In this document: piece by piece, positions 1 to 11,190 of the stretch
Layout of the letters: each line of letters starts with the position of its first letter
Position numbering within the stretch: the stretch's first letter is position 1
DNA from: Trileptium ribeirensis
Taxonomy: Eukaryota > Nematoda > Enoplea > Enoplida > Thoracostomopsidae
Reading direction: 5' to 3'
DNA: 64,000 nt
Assembly (NCBI GenBank): GCA_030248225.1
Contig: JASANE010019509.1
Coordinates: forward strand, 31,545 to 95,544
Made by a program: the position numbers and the translations under genes
The notes under the pieces: generated by a model
The model's input: the letters and a program-made list of their open reading frames with translations, nothing else
Database searches by the model: none
What the model was told of the DNA's origin: nothing

Positions 1-479
1 GCTCTAGAACCAAATATTCAAATTATATCTCATACTTGGTGAACAAAAATGTAAACATTGGAGTGCAACGACTCTTTAGACAAAGGATTTTACGGTATAT
101 AAAGAACACAGTAAACATTAATCAATGCTCAAAAGGCTCAGTTTCGTTTAAAAATAAAGTCGAACGAAAAATTTTGAACTCGGGAAATTTGTGTGACGTG
201 TTCAAGTAACGATCGCAACTTTGCGAAAGCTGGTATAAGTGTCCCAGGAACTATGAGAAAAATTAGTTATCTAGTGGATATAAAAACAAACTTTTTAAAA
301 ACGTAAGTCACGCTGGTTGACTAAATTAGGAATAAGTGGGCTAAATGACAGAGCTATGTAAGATACAGTTGGTCCATCATTATTTGACTAACCTTAAAAA
401 CAAGCATAGTCATTCATCAGGCGGTTTTAAATAATGTTTTGTCAATCAGTTTAACGATTCAATATCATACCTACTTGCG

Positions 480-925
480 CACATTCTTGAACAATCTTTT
501 GCAAATAGTATATTACGAGAGATGTCGCTCTGTGCAACTGTGATTGGTGTATATAAAAAAGGTGACCCTAACGATCCATTAAACTATTGGCTCATCTCGC
601 TCGCGTCAAACTCTTGCTTACGTGTGGAAAGAATTATTAACACACATGTCGTTCAATATATCAGAAAAATATGACATCATTTTCACGAAACGACACGACT
701 TCCTCGCTAATGGATCTAAATACACGCAACTGCTGGACTGCTACCTGGTCAATAGCGGTCGATGCCGGCAATTCGGTTGATGCTATTTATATCGATTTCG
801 CGAAAGCTTCCGATACTGTGTCGAACCCTAAGTTGCTTTAAAAACTCCTGCTATACGGTATAACTGAACACCTACTAAAATACATTAAACGCTTTGCATC
901 GAACATAACATTTCGTGTTAAAGCC
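480..925 (+). pseudogene. LINE reverse transcriptase, fingers region (broken)
   Basis: Split over several frames, this encodes an AHILEQSF-like segment, then VYKKGDPNDP followed by a NYxxISLAS block, then AVDAGNSVDAIYIDFAKA. These are RT motifs 1-2 and the first catalytic-aspartate block of the palm in CR1-like LINEs. Frameshifts near 620-720 and an in-frame TAA near 838 break it. It would have copied LINE RNA at the nicked target site. The family is clear by motif order; the exact clade is not. Confidence 0.75.
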
Positions 926-1079
926 AATCAATTTGTATATCGATATATATAGATTTAGCCAAAGCTTTCGATACTGTCTCGAACCCTAAATTGCTTTAAA
1001 AGCTCCAGCTATACGGTATAACGGGATACCCACTAAAATAGATTCAATGTTTTGCTTCGAACATAACATTTCCTGTTAA
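788..1079 (+). repeat. 158-bp tandem internal duplication within the LINE RT
   Basis: Sequence 788-921 recurs at 946-1079 with the same order of landmarks: IDFAKA / IDLAKA, DTVSNPKLL, the same in-frame TAA after it, YGIT, and FASNITF before a shared GTTAAA. The offset is 158 bp. The second copy keeps AKAFDTVS, the usual LINE form, while the first has AKASDTVS. The shared TAA suggests the stop arose before the duplication. Confidence 0.75.
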
Positions 1080-1103
1080 ACTAAACCATAGCCTGTCCGA
1101 ACC

Positions 1104-1313
1104 ATGCAAAGCAAAACCTGGCGTACCTCAGGGCAGTGTCTTAGCCCCAAGTCTATTTCTTTGTACGTAAATGATATTTGTTCGTATAAATCACATGATA
1201 TGACTTTTCAACTTTTTGCTGATGATGTGAAACATTACTGTTCCATTCATCGCTATGATTATACGCCAACTGTGACAGAGATGCAGAGTGCCATAAGTTC
1301 CATTGAGAATTAG
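1104..1313 (+). pseudogene. LINE reverse transcriptase, catalytic palm fragment
   Basis: A 69-residue open frame carries YVNDI followed by LFADDVKHY. FADD is the second metal-binding RT motif, and LYVNDI is the block that usually precedes it by about 20-25 residues in CR1/Jockey LINEs. It continues the frame family of the upstream fragment and is followed, after more stops, by a conserved IPILEFASYVW segment (around 1560-1600) typical of the thumb/connection region (RPILEYASxVW). It is only a fragment with no complete polymerase around it. Confidence 0.8.
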
Positions 1314-1617
1314 GCTAAGAAATGGCCGAAAAGCTAATTGCTACACAATGAAATATAGACTCCAGATCATGTTTACAGTCTGTCCGGGAATGTCGTACTA
1401 GCAAATCCATAGTGCAAAGACTTAGGCGTCGTAGTCTCCAAAGATCTTAAATCATTTGCAGACTCATAACAAACAAGGCATTAAGAATGTGTATAATTTT
1501 CTTACGTTGTTTTTAAGCACTGATATTAATATTTTACTTCGTCCATATAACTGCTACGTCATACCTATTCTTGAGTTTGCAAGCTATGTATGGTTCGGTG
1601 AGTCTATCTGTCTGACA

Positions 1618-2405
1618 CAAAGGTGTGCGCGTGCAAAAATTATTGAGCCCGCAAGTACCCGCGCAGATCAAAGTGACGTCCACCGCCACTAGGCACGTGC
1701 CCGCAGGCTCAATACGTTTTTCTCAGGCCCGCGAGGTCCGCAAGTTATTAAATCCTTAATGGATCAACATATTTATTGCTTTGCATTTTAAAACCATTTT
1801 AATCTTGTTAACTTTTGGATAGCGGATTCTTCGCCAGCGACTTCTCGCTGCTCAGGTTTCACGACAAGGACGTGGTTCGCTTTCGCAGCCCAACTAACTA
1901 CCCAAATGGAAGCTCGCCGGCATCCAGAGAGACTGTCTGCCCCGTATTCAGCACAGGAATTTGTAGCTTCCTAAAGATATACCGTAATTTGCAGTTCTGC
2001 AGGGCCTAGTAAAGGGAGCCTCCTACAGCGCCCACTAAAGGAAACCACATAGTTTCTTCAGTTAGACGCGGTTGAACCTGCTGTTAACAACATGACCCAC
2101 GACCCACACCAGTCGACACACCACTCACCGTGCCCCACCAAACATGGCGAGCGACCCACATGACTCACGAATGATCCACTGACCCACCCTCCATTTCTGG
2201 TCGCAAAACAAAATATTTAACACCACGGGCGGTTATTCTTGCAAGTGGATAATTGCTCGGTACTCGGGGTTGTACTATTTTGCGATTACTTTTCGAAACC
2301 TGCGGGTACCCGCGGGTTTCATGCTACCCACGGGCTCAACATTTGAGCCCGTACGCGGCCCGGCCCGCGGGTATCCGCGGATACCCGTACCCACGCACCC
2401 CTCTG
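1618..2405. mobile_element. Non-autonomous hAT transposon inserted in LINE
   Basis: The 788-bp element is bounded by identical 8-bp TSDs, GTCTGACA, at 1610-1617 and 2406-2413. Removing it joins two consecutive parts of the LINE RT. Imperfect terminal inverted repeats (TIRs) are CAAAGGTGTGCGCG (left) and CAGAGGGGTGCGTG (right, reverse complement), fitting the hAT CAG(A/G)G type. Subterminal regions are rich in CCCGCGGGTA-like repeats and in 'gagcccg', on both sides in inverted orientation. No transposase is recognisable; the 64-codon frame at 1815-2009 matches nothing I know. It would need a transposase in trans. Confidence 0.85.
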
Positions 2406-2413
2406 GTCTGACA

Positions 2414-2790
2414 TTGAGTTAATTGAAAGACTGCAAGGTTATTACACCAGCCGCGCGCAAAAAGATACTACAGACTGCATCAATTGTTTAAATCAGTTGA
2501 ACATCGACTCCCTTGAACTGCGTCGACTCAGCATTGATTTAGGTACGATGATCAAATACGTTCACATTCTAGCAAAAATATGTGACCTTGATATATTTCA
2601 TACTTTCTATGCCAAAGACACGCATTTAAATTGCGGAAGCCAAAGAGCAGAACGGACTCACTAAGCCACTCTATTCTGGCTCGCAATATAAATGTCTGGA
2701 ACAGCATGTTTGAAAATGTGAATGGCAAGCCCCTGGTAACTGCTTCAAGACTCTATATATTTAAGGAATCTTTTCTGATTTTTGTTTTCT
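2414..2790 (+). pseudogene. LINE ORF2 C-terminal domain (broken)
   Basis: This continues the RT after the hAT insertion. Frames give LIERLQGYYTSR, then LNIDSLELRRLSIDLG, and a degenerate WNS-like block near 2695-2715. The SLELRRL...DL and NAWNSLP blocks are diagnostic of the tail of CR1/Jockey-like ORF2 proteins. Several frameshifts and stops are present. Confidence 0.8.
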
Positions 2791-2799
2791 GATATATTT

Positions 2800-2945
2800 A
2801 CACTATATCAAATGAAATGAATTGTGCGAACGACGCTTAATGATTTCTCATTCACGAGTCGTATGAACGCGTTTCAGAAGCAGAACATTGCAGTAAATGG
2901 AAAGTCTCGTGTGTACCATAGGAACTGAATAAAAGTTTGATTTTT
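2800..2945 (+). repeat. LINE 3' UTR, shared with the copy at 33275-33375
   Basis: It contains GACGCTTAATGATTTCTC, GAGTCGTATGAACGCG and GTGTACCATAGGAA..GAATAAA. Nearly the same string of blocks occurs at 33275-33375, where it again follows a LINE C-terminal domain. It ends in a polyadenylation-type AATAAA and a T-rich tract. CGACGCTTAATGA and TCATTCACGAGTCG give a weak stem-loop. Confidence 0.7.
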
Positions 2946-3080
2946 TAATTTTGACTATGAATATTGTTTGAGTAAACTTATTATTAATTAATTGCTATTT
3001 GAAATCAAACTGGCCAACAAATAACTGAACACAAATTCAGAAGTAAAATTTTTGCCATTACTTTTAGAATCTATGTGTTG

Positions 3081-4640
3081 ATGATGATGGCAACATTCCG
3101 TTCATCGAAGAAAGTGGTAATAATTATCCAACAGTCAGTTGGATTTCGTTCACGCTACAACTTCCTCACAGTTCCAAATGGTTTTTCTGAATATTTTTGC
3201 ATCATACAAGGGACTCCATTTGCTTTCCCCTAGTGAACATTTTTGAGCAGAGATTTATAAATGAAGTGTTGCCTAAAGCGTGGCTATCTGCAGATGTTAT
3301 GGTTGCATTTATGAAAGGAAATGCTTCAGATTCTTTAAATTACAGACCTGTATCATTAACATCTAATATTTGCAAACTCATGTAGAGAATAATGACGAGT
3401 CTTTTATGGATCATTTGGGATTAAACAAATTGATAACCGTATATCAAGATGGTTTTTGTCGCTAAATTCAGTAACTACTCAGCTGTTATAGAGTCTGAAC
3501 CGCTGGATCAAGGCGGCTTATTGTGGACTTCTGGTTGACGTTGCCAACATTGATTTTGGCTAAAGCTTTTGACACTGTATCTCTTTATTCAAAATTATTG
3601 TATAAAATGACGAAATTTGGTATAGGTGAGCGTATGCATGGCTAGAAAGTCGCCTTCTTTTCGCGTTAAACTTTCTGGAGTTTTTTTCTAATTTTGTCAT
3701 ACGTTCACAGTAAAATCGGGTGTCACATAGGGAAGTATGCTTGCTCCAACTATTTCTTATGTATATAAATGATATTATGTGTTATATAAACTGGACAATA
3801 TTTGCTCACGACGTGAAATTATACAGCTGCTCTACTCATTCAAGTGCAGAATTCCAACAAAACTTCCAATGTTCCCTTGACAAACTAAAGGCTGATACGT
3901 GGCAGTTAAAAATTTACATCAAAGTGTAGTGATCAGCATGTAGAAATAACCCCAATGTGCAGTGTGTGCTTAACAACGAAATTAACTAACAGTTGGTTAT
4001 TAAAAACCTTGGCGTCGTTATAACCAAAAAACTTAAATGTTGAACACACGGTAAATTAATTTGCAAAAGAAGCCTACCGTATAATAAATATACTATTTAG
4101 ATGCTTTTTAACAAAAAACCCAACGCTTCTTCTTCGCGCTTACATACCTTACGTAAGACAACTCCTTGGACTGTTCCAATCGAGTTTGGTCACTGTGTTA
4201 CTTAAATGATATCGATGCTTTGGAGCATTTTCGGCGGTATTCCACTCGTAGATTGTTTGCCAAGGAAGGTATTGCAGCGAGACCAAATATATCTCACCTT
4301 ATCCACCTGCAACTAAGGTCTCTGGAGAAGCGGCATCTCCATTTTTATTTGCAAATGGTTTTCAAATATTTGCATAATGGTAATGATATAAGAAGCATTG
4401 AAGAATTCTTTACGTTTTAACATTCGAATCTGAGAGGTAGTAGTCTGAAATTATAAAAACCAAAGTCTAGAACAAACATATCGTAACACTTTTTCTCAAA
4501 TCTTGCAACTGATGCACGGAACTTTCTACCAGAATCGATTGATAACTATGCTCTAGTCGGGGCCAAAAATCCAAATACATTTCGGTCTTAAAACTGGTAC
4601 ATTTCTCAAATTATTTAAAATGCGATAGGCGCCTAACTAT
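3081..4640 (+). mobile_element. Second CR1-like LINE, decayed
   Basis: Consecutive fragments in + frames give FEQRFINEVLPKAW and NYRPVSLTSNICKLM (3197-3385, RT block 1-2), LAKAFDTVS-like sequence near 3560, YINDIMCYI...FAHDVKLY (3720-3929, the palm, with FADD changed to FAHD), and HFRRYSTRRLF...LRSLEKRHL (4166-4420). Degenerate SRTNIS, ARNFLPESID-like sequence follows near 4470-4560. The order matches LINE ORF2 from fingers to C-terminus. The second catalytic motif is already substituted, so this copy is dead. It lies head-to-tail with the first LINE, and about 130 bp separates them. Confidence 0.8.
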
Positions 4641-7600
4641 CAGACCTAGGTGGTATTCACTCCCTTTCTGGTTTTTTTTCTATTAAGTAGATGTTTCCAA
4701 TTTCGAACTTTGTTATGTTGTTTAAATGTATAAATGCATTTTTATATTATATGATTTACAGTAAACTGTTATTTTAGTTTACTGCAAAACAGTAGTTACT
4801 ATGCATTTATATACATTTAACCAGTTTAAGAAGCCATTGAACTAATTACTGCGAGCGATGGATATGGGTCCGTACTAATGATGCCAGGCTATGCAGTGCT
4901 AATTGAACTGAACTATAAAGAACCACAAAAAACAAAATTCTTAAGGACTTATTCTTGAATACGTACTAAAATAATCACTAAGTTAATCTTTCGCTTGTCG
5001 GAAAAATATATAAACAGCTATGTCGGCATTTGAAAAGTAATTAACAGTCATTAAGATGCCGTTTTAGAATCAATTAGTAAATGAATTAAAATAGCAATTA
5101 TTTCAGTCGTAAAACATATGTGCAATGTGTGTATGCGCACATTGCTTCGCTGGAATCGTTATTGTGCTGACACCGATATAATATTGCGAAAATTTATTGT
5201 TTGATCAAAAATATTACCATCAAATTCTCCAATATAAGGCTTTAGTAAAACTGGCCACCAACTTGAACATTATAACTACCACAGGCCATCGTGGTAAATT
5301 TTCACAGTCGACGATAAGTCACGAAATGGTGTGGTTGTTTAAATTCGGGATTAAGAACATAAATCTTAAATGGTTGGACTGGCTACATAAATAAGATGAC
5401 AAAACCGTGCGACCTAAAAGGATGGTCAGAGATGTGTGTTACCCAATTTATTACTAGAGCTATTAGTAATTCTAATTTTAACAGAATTGAGCGCTGCTGC
5501 AATATAATTCATAACGCAAATAAATCAATTAGAATTTGTCATCGAAAATATACTATACACCTAATAAAATAGCCTGACAGGAATTTCAAATTATAGTCAC
5601 TATTTGTTATGTCCCACTGAAGCTAAAAAATGGAACCACATACATGATGTTGAAACAAACATTCTACAGGCGCAGCAAACTGGCTAACCACAACAGCATC
5701 GGCTCGCTTAAAACGGACGGCAATTAAAGCTATTGCAACTAGCAAATTTATATTCCGTATATACCAATTAATAATTATATTGTGTGACCAGAATAATTGA
5801 TGTTTTGAATATGTTTGTAGTAAGTATGTTAGCGAACCAAACTCTGGTGGCTTTATTTTTCCCCCATGTGCCAAATTCGGTAAAATTAATCGGAAACCTG
5901 GGAATCAAAACCAACAGCATTCTTGAAAAAGAAACATTGTTAACAATGCTGTTAGAATCGAAAGTTTCGTCAAGTTTAGTATTCAAGACATTGGTTAGGT
6001 ACATAAACAGACGTAAGTGGAATTTGATGCCCTTCTCTTTCACATCCTTAGCAAACATCCCAAACAGGCATATGTAATATATTCCCTTAAAAATTTTTGT
6101 TGTGAATAATTATACTTAAGTACACCATAGTACCTCTAGCAACCGTTGTAAGATTATATGCATTTCGGTTACTATGAGTTTATATATATATACACAAATG
6201 CATGCCCAACTTTCTAGATTTCTGGGGGATCAGCCTGCATATCCATCCACCAGCCATATATCTCTATATACATATATAGATAACTGATCAACATGGCGTA
6301 TTTTTGGGAGAACTCCAGACATATTTATTTTTAAATATACATTTATGATTGACCACCTTGCCCAACTATTTCAGGGGCACTACCTATTTGGAGTCCCCAC
6401 AGGCATATTTCTGGCGTCCCCCACTGCATGCGGCCATTCGTTTAATTCGTTGTCGTTGTTTATCATTCTTGTCTGATATAACTTGCACTGATACTAACGA
6501 CACCTAATTTCAACGCACTAGGTATCTTTTTGAAATTACAGGAGTGCTAATGAAAATACTCATTTTTTATTTTGAAATTTCTCCAGAATTGGCACCTCTG
6601 CAGACTGAACTTTGACGCTATCTTTATATGAGCATCACTCTAGGGACCAAAAACATGAGCGTACTACACTGGTCCGTTATCAAGCCACCCCGGGAGTTTA
6701 ATTTATAAGACACTTCACTGTGACAGTACCTTCAAATGCATGGTCGCACATCGAGTGAACTTAAAACTCTAAACTAAGCGAGATGTTAAAAATATACTAA
6801 TCGTATAGCGCAAGCATGTAGCGAGATGGATTGCCAGGAAGGGCAACGTCCCCGCCGACCGCCGATATTGTGTTCGCTCCCCACCCCCAACCTTCCGAGC
6901 AAAGATTGGAAGAATACCAATCTCATATTTTTAAACTGCGTAGTGCTCATTCATTTGTAATTAAGAACTATAACTGTGAGAATTGAATTGAATGCTTCGG
7001 CTGCTTATCAGTTGTTTTAATACAGATATTTTCTGTGATTTTCTACTTTACCAATGGCTGCGTAAATTTCGTTTAATGGAACAATGTATAAATATAAAAA
7101 AATTTCACCCTCTGAAACTGCCTTGCACCTGAACTTGGCTTGCTCCCGTAAAATAGAAGTCTGGCTATGTACCTCGTTATAATTTTAAAAGAATAATACA
7201 TTCTGATGGTTTTGGCAAAAGTAAACATTTAGAAAGCCAATAAATTTTCATAGTTAAGAAATGTTACTGGACCTTATTGTTTTAAACCATTTCGACAATG
7301 AAGTTATTTCTTCGACGACGGTTATCCGAGGGTAATATAAAATCTGTGGGGCCTTAAATGGCAATCGAAATTATTCAGATCAAACGAGATTTCAACAAAT
7401 TTTGATAAGCATTTGACTGCAATTAATAATAAAAAAAAAGAAAATTATTGATACTTCAAATTTCAAGATTTAATTTTTTAACATAAGAACCCACATTTAT
7501 GTTTTACGTTTCTTGTCGATTTTGTGTTTCAAAATGAGGCATTTGTTGGTGAATTTTCAGTACACACACCATTGATTCATGATAATTACTTATATACTGT

Positions 7601-8557
7601 AAGATTGTGTCAAGCGCAGCTCAGAGTATAACTTTTTCAGGGAATCCGCGGTCTTATAGTTGCCGATTATAACACCACATACGTAGTGTTGGGCATGGTC
7701 CGCGGCTTAAGTTAAATCCACATTATAGGCGGAAACTTCATTGGCGAAATGTCGCGACTGAAACGAGACTGGAAGATATTTACGAATGGGAACTTATATA
7801 ATCATTCAGTCATTGTTTATATATGCTTTGAGCTTATGCTGCGGTGAACCGGCTATGTTCACACACTGATACCGTCCTGTCACATTTCTATCCGAATTTT
7901 AGACACCAAAATTTACCTACATAAAGTAAATATCAGATATTTTATAGGACCACGTAGCATTTTTATAAATTGACCCAAGTAATGCTGAGGATCGAGTAAC
8001 GCTGCAAGGTTACAAACAGGAACGGGTTACAGCGGGTCCTTCTGGAGGAAAAGGGTGGAAAGGCCCTAACTTACTTTTACCTTAACAGTTTTCAATGACC
8101 AAGTATTTTACTAAAACTTAAGAAGGATTCGAAAGTTCAAATTTTCAACTCTTAACTTTGATGGAAATTTGTGCTCATTTTTCGCACATTTTTTCCTTTT
8201 TGTGACTTTGCACATGTTCAAATTCTTCAAACATTTGACGAAATAAGCTTTTCAAAACAAATATTAAACAATTTAGCAACAAAAGATGGCGCATCCAAAT
8301 TTTGCGAAATGATTTATTACGATTTTTTGAATATGTACAAATTACAAAAAATTTTGTTTAATGTTTATTCAAATTTTCATCAAATTTGAACTCAAATTTT
8401 GATCTATTAATATTAATGTATGAAATAAAATTTTAATAAATGAAATTTTAATAGAAATTTAATGTATTTAGAAATTTTACGAACAAATAATGGCTTAGCT
8501 TATGTGCGCTTCACTTTACTTCAAGTTATTTTGACCAGTATATTGAATAGATAAGTA
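4641..8557. other. No recognisable gene; AT-rich sequence
   Basis: I see no family here. Open frames overlap on both strands at 5768-6077 (97 codons on + and 96 on -), but neither resembles a known domain. A short hairpin, GCAATGTG...CACATTGC, lies near 5130-5155. TA-rich microsatellites lie near 6178-6195 and 6262-6282. 8400-8470 is low-complexity A/T. Confidence 0.5.
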
Positions 8558-8909
8558 TAACGAATGGTATATGGCTGGGTCATCCTGAGGTGGGCAAAAA
8601 GAGCTGCTCTTTACACGAACGTGTTTAAAAGAAATAAACTCATTTAACTGTATTATAAAGCTTATATAATAATATTCTCATAATTCACTTAACTTAACAG
8701 TGAGAGCAGCTAAAATCTTTACTATCAATATCTTGAGACCCTTACATGATCATTATTTTATTATTAATAATGTAGTATGGTTCAGAGTATAAGAAACCCG
8801 CGCAACAAAGCGTTCGGATTTTAACCCTTGATCGACCAATACCCTTCTGTAACGGTACGTGACTACGCTAAACCAGAAAGGATGTTTACTTGTTTTATCA
8901 CTTAGGTTC
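8558..8909. repeat. ~351-bp tandem repeat, copy 1
   Basis: The unit starts at AACGAATGGTAT and includes GGCTGGGTCATCCTGAGGTG, AAGAGCTGCTCTTTACACG, GAGAGCAGCTAAAATC, ACCCGCGCAACAAAGCG and GTTTACTTGTTTTATCAC. The same blocks in the same order start again at 8910. No coding potential or terminal inverted repeat is visible. It may be a duplicated mobile-element fragment or a low-copy satellite. Confidence 0.8.
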
Positions 8910-10452
8910 AACGAATGGTATAAGGCTGGGTCATCCTGAGGTGGGCAAAAAAGAGCTGCTCTTTACACGAACGTGTTTAAAAGAAATAAACTCATTTAAC
9001 TGTATTATAAAGCTTATATAATAAGTTTCTCATACAATTTTCTCAAATTCACTTAACTTATCAGTGAGAGCAGCTAAAATCTTTACTATCAATATCTTGA
9101 GACCAGAGAGTAACCGGAATTCCGGTTCTGGTTCCGGCGAAAATCGTGTTCCGGTTACGGTTCCGGCAAAGGCCAAAAACCATACCGGAACCGGAATTCC
9201 GATTTAAAAATTTTGTCTGAAATTTCCCACGTTTTTTGCTTCATCCTGTAATCCAAACATATGTAATATATATAATACAATGATCAAGCTCCAATACAAC
9301 GCAAGCAAAAGAAAAGATTAACTAAGCAATTTGCCGTTTGAAACGTAAGTAGGGCACATAATTTCAGTAGGAATTTTTCATAATAACCTGCAGGAGTTTG
9401 TTGAAAAATCAAAAGCCAGGTCGTTGCTTGCAGCAACTAATTTACACATCCAGAAGTCTGTGCGGTACGTTTCAATTAAACCGGTCCAATTCGGTAACAG
9501 AGTATGGCTAACGCAGAAGTACTTAGGGTATGCTTGGCTAACATTAATTGCTTCAAGAATCAACAATGCGCTTGTAAACTTGGTAAATCAGTCTAAATTG
9601 AAGTAAACTAACGTTATCTGCAACGCAGCTAGAAACTGTTTTCTTGGCAAAGAACTGTATTTATTGAAACTGTGCGAGCAGCATCACAGTGTATCTCATA
9701 AATAGCATTCTGATTAGAAAGTTATCATCATTATCATGTAACTTACGGGCACTGTTTGTCCAACGCTAGCCTAAACAGTGTACCTGATCAAAAAATTACC
9801 TTCTATCTATTATTTTCTTTTAGAATCATATAAACCAATAATTTCAAGTTTCCTACAGAGGAATATGTAACAAACGTATGTGTAGTAAAGGAAGGCGACT
9901 GGAGACAGAGCGAAAGTGTGTATTCTACGCTCCAAGCTTTGTAAGTATATTCGATTTGACGCAGTATACGCAATGGTGTATAGTGGAAGGCATTTTTTGT
10001 TCTGGGTGTCCAAAAATCGACATATTTGATCAATAAATAAACATTATTAGCTTCCTCAGTCTCTTTAAAGTTTCAGAAAGGCAATAATACCATCGCAAAA
10101 CATTAGGTTTAATGTAAAAGTTATTTGTAATGCATTTTAAATCCACTATATCTTCATTTGTTCCTTAATCTGTTTTACTATATATAAATTTCGAAGACCA
10201 AGTTCCGGTTCCGGATCCGGTTTAAATGGACGGTTCCGGTTGCTGGTTCCGGTTCCGGCAAAGTTCGTTTCCGGTTATTCACTGCTTGAGACCCTTACAT
10301 GATCATTATTTTATTATTAATGGTTCAGAGTATAAGAAACCCGCGCAACAAAGCGTTCGGATTTTAACCCTTGATCGACCAATACCCTTCTGTGACGGTA
10401 CGTGACTACGCTATACCAGAAAGGAAGTTTACTTGTTTTATCACCTTGGTTC
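8910..10452. repeat. ~351-bp tandem repeat, copy 2, split by a hAT element
   Basis: Copy 2 runs 8910-9103, is interrupted at 9104-10284, and resumes at 10293 with CTTACATGATCATTATTTTATT through to GTTTTATCACCTTGGTTC near 10452. The sequence after the break continues exactly where copy 1 does, which fixes the insertion ends independently of the TIRs. The copies differ by a few substitutions and small indels, for example the doubled 'ttctca' stretch near 9030. Confidence 0.8.
9104..10284. mobile_element. Non-autonomous hAT transposon (CCGGAA-type ends)
   Basis: The 1181-bp insertion has 8-bp TSDs, CTTGAGAC, at 9096-9103 and 10285-10292. TIRs are CAGAGAGTAACCGGAA (left) and CAGTGAATAACCGGAA (right, reverse complement). 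Both ends carry multiple subterminal GGTTCCGG / CCGGAACC repeats, probable transposase-binding sites. The central ~900 bp is AT-rich with no recognisable hAT transposase (no BED finger or dimerisation domain). Overlapping frames at 9378-9566 (-) and 9424-9606 (+) have no known match. It belongs to the same superfamily as the 1618-2405 element but has different end sequences. Confidence 0.87.
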
Positions 10453-10937
10453 CTCGTCACCAAATCGACCTAACCTTACCTGTAGCTGAACGCTACGCAT
10501 TGAGTCAATTAACTATAAGCTGCAACATCGAATTTGTTGCTTTCGGTATTTGTTGGTTATATTTTATGCATGTATATATTTGTCTATTGTAAATGTGTAT
10601 TAGTGTACATTAGTAGTACACAGTAGGTGTATTTATTATATATCGGGATCTTGTATATATGTGCATTAACCTTGTATGTGTGATTTTAGTGCATGTAAAT
10701 ATATGTGTGATATGCGACCGTGTATGTGCCTTCCGTATGTTAGAAATTTTATACAGTTTGCAGGGGAATTTTTAAGGCAGCAAATTTTGAGAAAATGTTA
10801 CAGGTGCTAACGCTTTTATAAGAATTTATATGTGTCCATGGCATAAGATTGAAATATATCGGCTGAGTGTAACGGTTGGGTGCCTTAAGCATTAGGTCTT
10901 CAAAAGCAAATATAAGGAGCCTTTCCTAAGAGACCCC
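10453..10937. other. No recognisable feature
   Basis: This stretch holds a 73-codon frame (10371-10592) that runs in from the tandem repeat, then TGTGTATGT-rich low-complexity sequence around 10585-10730. No family is recognised. Confidence 0.4.
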
Positions 10938-11190
10938 GCCAGTCATAACTTTTGAACGGCCGAAGATACAGAGATCATTTTGGTACCAATCGATTTGGCT
11001 GGAAGAAAATACTCATTTTACTCTCAGCCCTGACATTTTTTTATTTTTGAGGTCCCAATGGGAATCCAAAAATTTTTTTCTTCGGAATATGGTCATGTTG
11101 GGTACAGTTCGACTCGGCTTGACGAGAGAAACCTACTGGTATGTAGATTGAAATCTACGCCACCGTTAAAAAGTTATGAGAACCCAAGTA
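10938..11190. mobile_element. Foldback/MITE family member, short
   Basis: The left arm has CATAACTTTTGAACGGCCGA, ATACAGAGATCATTTTGGTACC and a following CGATTTGGCTGG. The right arm in reverse complement has CATAACTTTTTAACGG, then a TAGATTT...GTACCAGT-like stretch and GTCAAGCCGAGTCGAACTG. The GGTACCAATCG / GACTCGGCTTGACGAG motif is shared with the elements at 13288, 27600 and 60174. It is a shorter and more diverged member with no coding capacity. Confidence 0.5.

Larger units (their letters stand above)
1..2950 (+). mobile_element. CR1/Jockey-group LINE, decayed, split by a hAT insertion
   Basis: Stop-ridden + strand frames give, in order, the linker between endonuclease and polymerase (around 150-330), reverse transcriptase (RT) block 1 (around 530-610), the block with IDFAKAFDTVS-like sequence (around 785-830), the FADD palm motif (around 1215), and the C-terminal SLELRRL and WNS segments (2510-2720). 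It ends in a 3' UTR with AATAAA. This order is that of CR1/Jockey-group LINE ORF2. The 5' end lies outside the window. The element is interrupted at 1618-2405 by a hAT transposon and carries an internal duplication at 788-1079. No frame stays open for more than about 80 codons, so this is a fossil. Confidence 0.85.
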
